Source: an uncultured Collinsella sp. (GTDB lineage: Bacteria; Actinomycetota; Coriobacteriia; Coriobacteriales; Coriobacteriaceae). Taken from it: DNA of 7,990 nt. The position numbers and the translations under genes are program-made. Positions 5,805 to 7,990 of the stretch are shown in pieces. The stretch lies in assembly GCA_900551015.1 (NCBI GenBank), contig URUI01000079.1, positions 1 through 7,990 on the forward strand. Direction: 5' to 3'. The notes below the pieces were generated by a model. That model ran no database searches and was not told the DNA's origin. It saw nothing but the letters and a program-made list of their open reading frames with translations. The number at the start of each line of letters is the position of its first letter. Position 1 is the stretch's first letter.

Positions 5805-6266
5805 ATGCAGATCTCCCCCATTCTCTGGCTGGCTGCAGCCGTGGGCTTTCTGGCACTGGAGGCCAGTACCTTTAATATGACCTCCATCTGGTTTGCCATC
5901 GGCTCTGCCGCCGCATTGCTGTGCTGCGTGTTCACCGGGTCGTTCCGGGTGCAGGCGGTGGTCTTTCTGGTGGTAAGCATCCTGTGCCTTGCAGCCTTCC
6001 GCCCGCTGGCGGCAAAGCTGCGGCTCAAGCATACCGCCACCAACGGCGACCGCAATCTGGGACGGGAGGCCATCGTGCTTTCCCCTGTCACTGCCGAGGT
6101 CCCCGGCCGGGTACGGCTGGACGGCGTGGACTGGAACGCCCGCTGCGCCACCCCCGGCGACACCCTCACACCCGGTGCGCTTTGCCGCGTTACCGAGATC
6201 CACAGCACCCTGCTCATCGTAGAGCCTGTTCTGACCGAAAGCCGCAACCCCCACACAACAACCTGA
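5805..6266 (+). CDS. NfeD-like membrane protein
   Basis: This 153-residue protein has the short NfeD form: a membrane part with three likely helices (about 6-22, 26-44 and 49-67), then a soluble OB-fold domain (about 86-141). The soluble part shows the NfeD pattern GREAIVL, then GRVRLDGVDWNARC, then PGALCRVTEIHSTLLIVEP. NfeD proteins typically sit beside SPFH/stomatin genes and are thought to stabilise SPFH complexes in membrane microdomains; the SPFH gene here follows after 15 bases. The start has a strong AAGGAGGT and a promoter just upstream. The N-terminal serine protease domain of long NfeD (NfeD1b) proteins is absent, which is normal for the short class. The last dozen residues (LTESRNPHTTT) are unstructured. 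Confidence 0.87.
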   Translation: MQISPILWLAAAVGFLALEASTFNMTSIWFAIGSAAALLCCVFTGSFRVQAVVFLVVSILCLAAFRPLAAKLRLKHTATNGDRNLGREAIVLSPVTAEVPGRVRLDGVDWNARCATPGDTLTPGALCRVTEIHSTLLIVEPVLTESRNPHTTT

Positions 6267-6281
6267 CAAAGGAGATGTATT

Positions 6282-7187
6282 ATGGTTCTGTTTTTTGTCA
6301 TCCTTGCGCTTGTTTTTGTTCTGGTGCTGGTCATTGTTTCCAACATCGTCATCGTGCCGCAGTCCAAGGTATATGTCATTGAGCGGCTGGGCAGCTACTC
6401 CGAAACATGGCCTGCCGGCCTGCACGTCAAGATTCCCTTTATTGAGCGCATTGCCAAAAAGGTAAGCCTGAAGGAGCAGGTGGCAGACTTTCCCCCTCAG
6501 CCCGTGATCACCCGCGATAACGTGACCATGCAGATCGACACGGTGGTGTTCTTTCAGGTCATGGACGCAAAGCTGTACACCTACGGTGTCAACCAGCCCA
6601 TTGCCGCCATCGAGAGCCTTTCTGCCACCACCCTGCGCAACATCATCGGTGAGATGGAGCTGGATCATACCCTGACCAGCCGCGATGTCATCAACGGCAA
6701 GATCACCGCCATCCTTGACGAAGCCACCGACAAGTGGGGCATCAAGGTGAACCGCGTGGAGGTGAAGAACATCATCCCGCCGCGGGAAATTCAGGAGGCC
6801 ATGGAGAAGCAGATGAAGGCTGAGCGTGAGAAGCGCGCCGTCATCCTGAAGGCAGACGGTGAAAAGCAGGCTGCCATTACCGCCGCCGAAGGCGAAAAGG
6901 AATCCGCCATCCTGCGCGCCGATGCCGTAAAGCAGCAGCGCATTCTGGAGGCCGAGGGCGAGGCACAGGCCATTCTGGCTGTGCAGAAGGCCAACGCCGA
7001 TGCCATCCGCCTGCTGAACGAGGCCATGCCCAGCGACAAGGTGCTGGCCATCCGCAGCCTTGAGGCGCTGGCGAAGGTTGCCAACGGCAAGGCCACCAAG
7101 ATCATCATCCCCTCTGAGCTGCAGAATCTGGGCGGCGTTGTGCCCAGCATCAAGGAACTGATGACCGACCCGAAGGACGCCGAGTAA
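6282..7187 (+). CDS. SPFH/band 7 (stomatin-like) protein
   Basis: This 301-residue protein belongs to the stomatin/QmcA-type SPFH family, which forms large oligomeric rings or scaffolds on the membrane and organises microdomains or regulates membrane proteases. Residues 2-22 form one N-terminal membrane helix. The band 7 domain follows at about 24-185 with typical segments: VPQSKVYVIERLG, AGLHVKIPF, QPVITRDNVTMQID and a NIIPPREIQEAMEKQMKAEREKRA transition whose two prolines are conserved. Residues 172-245 are an Ala/Glu/Lys-rich coiled coil with repeated ADGEKQA and AEGEKESA-like units. Length is typical. An AAAGGAG ribosome binding site (6268-6274) precedes the ATG, and the gene is cotranscribed with nfeD. 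A bidirectional terminator follows. Family assignment is very secure; the client proteins are unknown. Confidence 0.94.
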   Translation: MVLFFVILALVFVLVLVIVSNIVIVPQSKVYVIERLGSYSETWPAGLHVKIPFIERIAKKVSLKEQVADFPPQPVITRDNVTMQIDTVVFFQVMDAKLYTYGVNQPIAAIESLSATTLRNIIGEMELDHTLTSRDVINGKITAILDEATDKWGIKVNRVEVKNIIPPREIQEAMEKQMKAEREKRAVILKADGEKQAAITAAEGEKESAILRADAVKQQRILEAEGEAQAILAVQKANADAIRLLNEAMPSDKVLAIRSLEALAKVANGKATKIIIPSELQNLGGVVPSIKELMTDPKDAE

Positions 7188-7217
7188 GCACCCGCTTCTC
7201 CACAAGCAGTAAACGAA

Positions 7218-7268
7218 AACAACTCCCGGTCACGTTGCGGTTGCAGCGTGACCGGGAGTTGTTCTTTT
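7218..7268. terminator. Bidirectional terminator between convergent operons
   Basis: A perfect 17-bp stem, AACAACTCCCGGTCACG (7218-7234) with CGTGACCGGGAGTTGTT (7247-7263), closes a 12-base loop. On the plus strand it is followed by CTTTT. On the minus strand the arm ends in TT and continues TTCGTTT. It lies between the stop of the SPFH gene and that of the convergent membrane protein gene, so it can serve both. Confidence 0.88.
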
Positions 7269-7292
7269 GCTGTCTATGCTTTATCCGGGGGA

Positions 7293-7691
7293 TCACTTCT
7301 CCCCTTTTTCCTCGTTCTCCTGTGCCTGCTGTTCGCGGCGCAGTTCCTTGATGCGCTTTTTCTCGCTCTGGACGTGGGGCCATGGCCAAGAAAAGCCTTC
7401 GTTCTGCTTGCACCAGCGGGTAAGGGGGTAGAAGGCAAAGGCCAAGCCAAAAATGTACAGCAGAGCGTACAACAGGGCATCCAGCGTGATCAGGGCATCC
7501 AGTGCACCGATCACCGCCACAACGCAGCCTGCCTTTAAAAAGAACTGGCCGTTCTGGCGGCAGTATTCCTCAAAGTTTTCGGCCTTGACCGCCCTGCGCC
7601 CCTGATCGCCCCACACGCGGGGATTTTTCATCACCGAAAAACCGTAAAAGGCCATCATCAGGCCAAGGGTAAGCTGAAAGCCAAAAAACAT
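7293..7691 (-). CDS. Small unrecognised membrane protein
   Basis: No family is recognised for this 132-residue protein. It has a hydrophobic N-terminal helix (about 2-19) and a polar stretch with a conserved-looking KNPRVWGDQGRRAVKAENFEEYCRQ feel. Two close helices follow at about 50-70 and 72-91, then a WCKQNEGFSWPWPH segment and a highly charged, probably coiled tail (about 108-132) rich in Lys, Glu, Arg and Gln. By the positive-inside tendency the tail is likely cytoplasmic. An AGAGGTG ribosome binding site lies about seven bases before the ATG. The gene starts 38 bases after the lysA stop on the same strand, so the two are probably cotranscribed. A functional link to lysine synthesis is not implied by the sequence. 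Confidence 0.75.
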   Translation of the reverse strand: MFFGFQLTLGLMMAFYGFSVMKNPRVWGDQGRRAVKAENFEEYCRQNGQFFLKAGCVVAVIGALDALITLDALLYALLYIFGLAFAFYPLTRWCKQNEGFSWPWPHVQSEKKRIKELRREQQAQENEEKGEK

Positions 7692-7729
7692 GGGTCACAC
7701 CTCTTTTTTATCAGGATACAAAAAGCGGA

Positions 7730-7990
7730 TCAGTCCTCGAACAGGGGCTTGAGGAAGGGCAGAAAGTCCAGCGTTGCAAAGTAATCGCGGGGGGTCTGGG
7801 CGCGGCGGATCAGCCGGTGAGAGCCGTCCTCGCACAGCAGCACCTCGGCACAGTGCAGCTTGCCGTTGTAGTTGTAGCCCATAGCGGAGCCGTGGGCACC
7901 GGTATCGTGGATGTAAAGGATATCCCCGATGTCGATCTTGGGCAGCATCCGGTCAACGGCAAACTTGTCGTTGTTCTCGCACAGGCCGCC
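7730..7990 (-). CDS. lysA: Diaminopimelate decarboxylase, C-terminal part
   Basis: The last 86 residues of a PLP-dependent diaminopimelate decarboxylase, the cytoplasmic enzyme converting meso-diaminopimelate to lysine and CO2. The frame is open to the right edge, so the start lies outside the window; the ATG at 7948 is internal. The visible part begins GGLCENNDKFA, the conserved CE-(S/N)-D segment whose cysteine is the catalytic residue contributed across the dimer interface. It continues with LPKIDIGDILYIHDTGAHG and MGYNYNGK; the tyrosine in NYN corresponds to the PLP-contacting tyrosine of this fold III decarboxylase. IRRAQTPRDYFATLDF closes the protein. The HDTGAHG and DYFATL forms fit the clostridial subgroup. 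About 330 residues are missing on the right. The stop is TGA at 7732-7730. Confidence 0.94.
   Translation of the reverse strand, partial: GGLCENNDKFAVDRMLPKIDIGDILYIHDTGAHGSAMGYNYNGKLHCAEVLLCEDGSHRLIRRAQTPRDYFATLDFLPFLKPLFED

Noticed and set aside
5685..7205. A 506-codon open frame on the minus strand opposite nfeD and the SPFH gene
   Set aside because: It mirrors two secure genes on the other strand, is rich in His, Gly and Leu from reverse codons, and crosses the promoter and gene boundaries.

Overview
The window looks like two bacterial genomes joined end to end. Bases 1 to about 5,600 read like a gut actinobacterium of the Coriobacteriia, most like Collinsella. Bases from about 5,620 to the end read like a gut clostridial species of the Ruminococcaceae, most like Faecalibacterium. 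The lineage names rest on remembered protein style and codon use, because no search could be run. The change occurs in a gene-free stretch between the start of a minus-strand surface-protein gene and a plus-strand promoter. An assembly chimera is the simplest explanation.

Left part, plus strand: the 3' end of a class III fructose-1,6-bisphosphatase gene (gluconeogenesis) is followed by two paralogous GtrA-family membrane protein genes, separated by 218 bp of non-coding DNA rich in inverted repeats. A strong terminator closes this block. Left part, minus strand: a two-gene operon runs towards it and has its own terminator. Its first gene encodes an 894-residue cell-surface protein with two DUF4430 domains, a beta-propeller-like region, a Listeria-Bacteroides (InlB-type) repeat, a Lys/Asp/Ser-rich stalk and a C-terminal membrane anchor. 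The second gene starts directly after the first gene's stop codon. It encodes a 294-residue membrane-anchored protein with a charged stalk and one terminal DUF4430 domain. The pair looks like a surface display or capture system of unknown ligand, and is the most interesting biology here.

Right part: a promoter drives a two-gene unit for an NfeD-like membrane protein and an SPFH/band 7 (stomatin-like) protein, which commonly act together in membrane microdomain organisation. A bidirectional terminator separates this unit from a convergent minus-strand pair. That pair is the 3' end of lysA (diaminopimelate decarboxylase, lysine and peptidoglycan precursor synthesis) and a small unrecognised three-helix membrane protein.

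No tRNA, rRNA, CRISPR array, insertion sequence or phage gene was seen.
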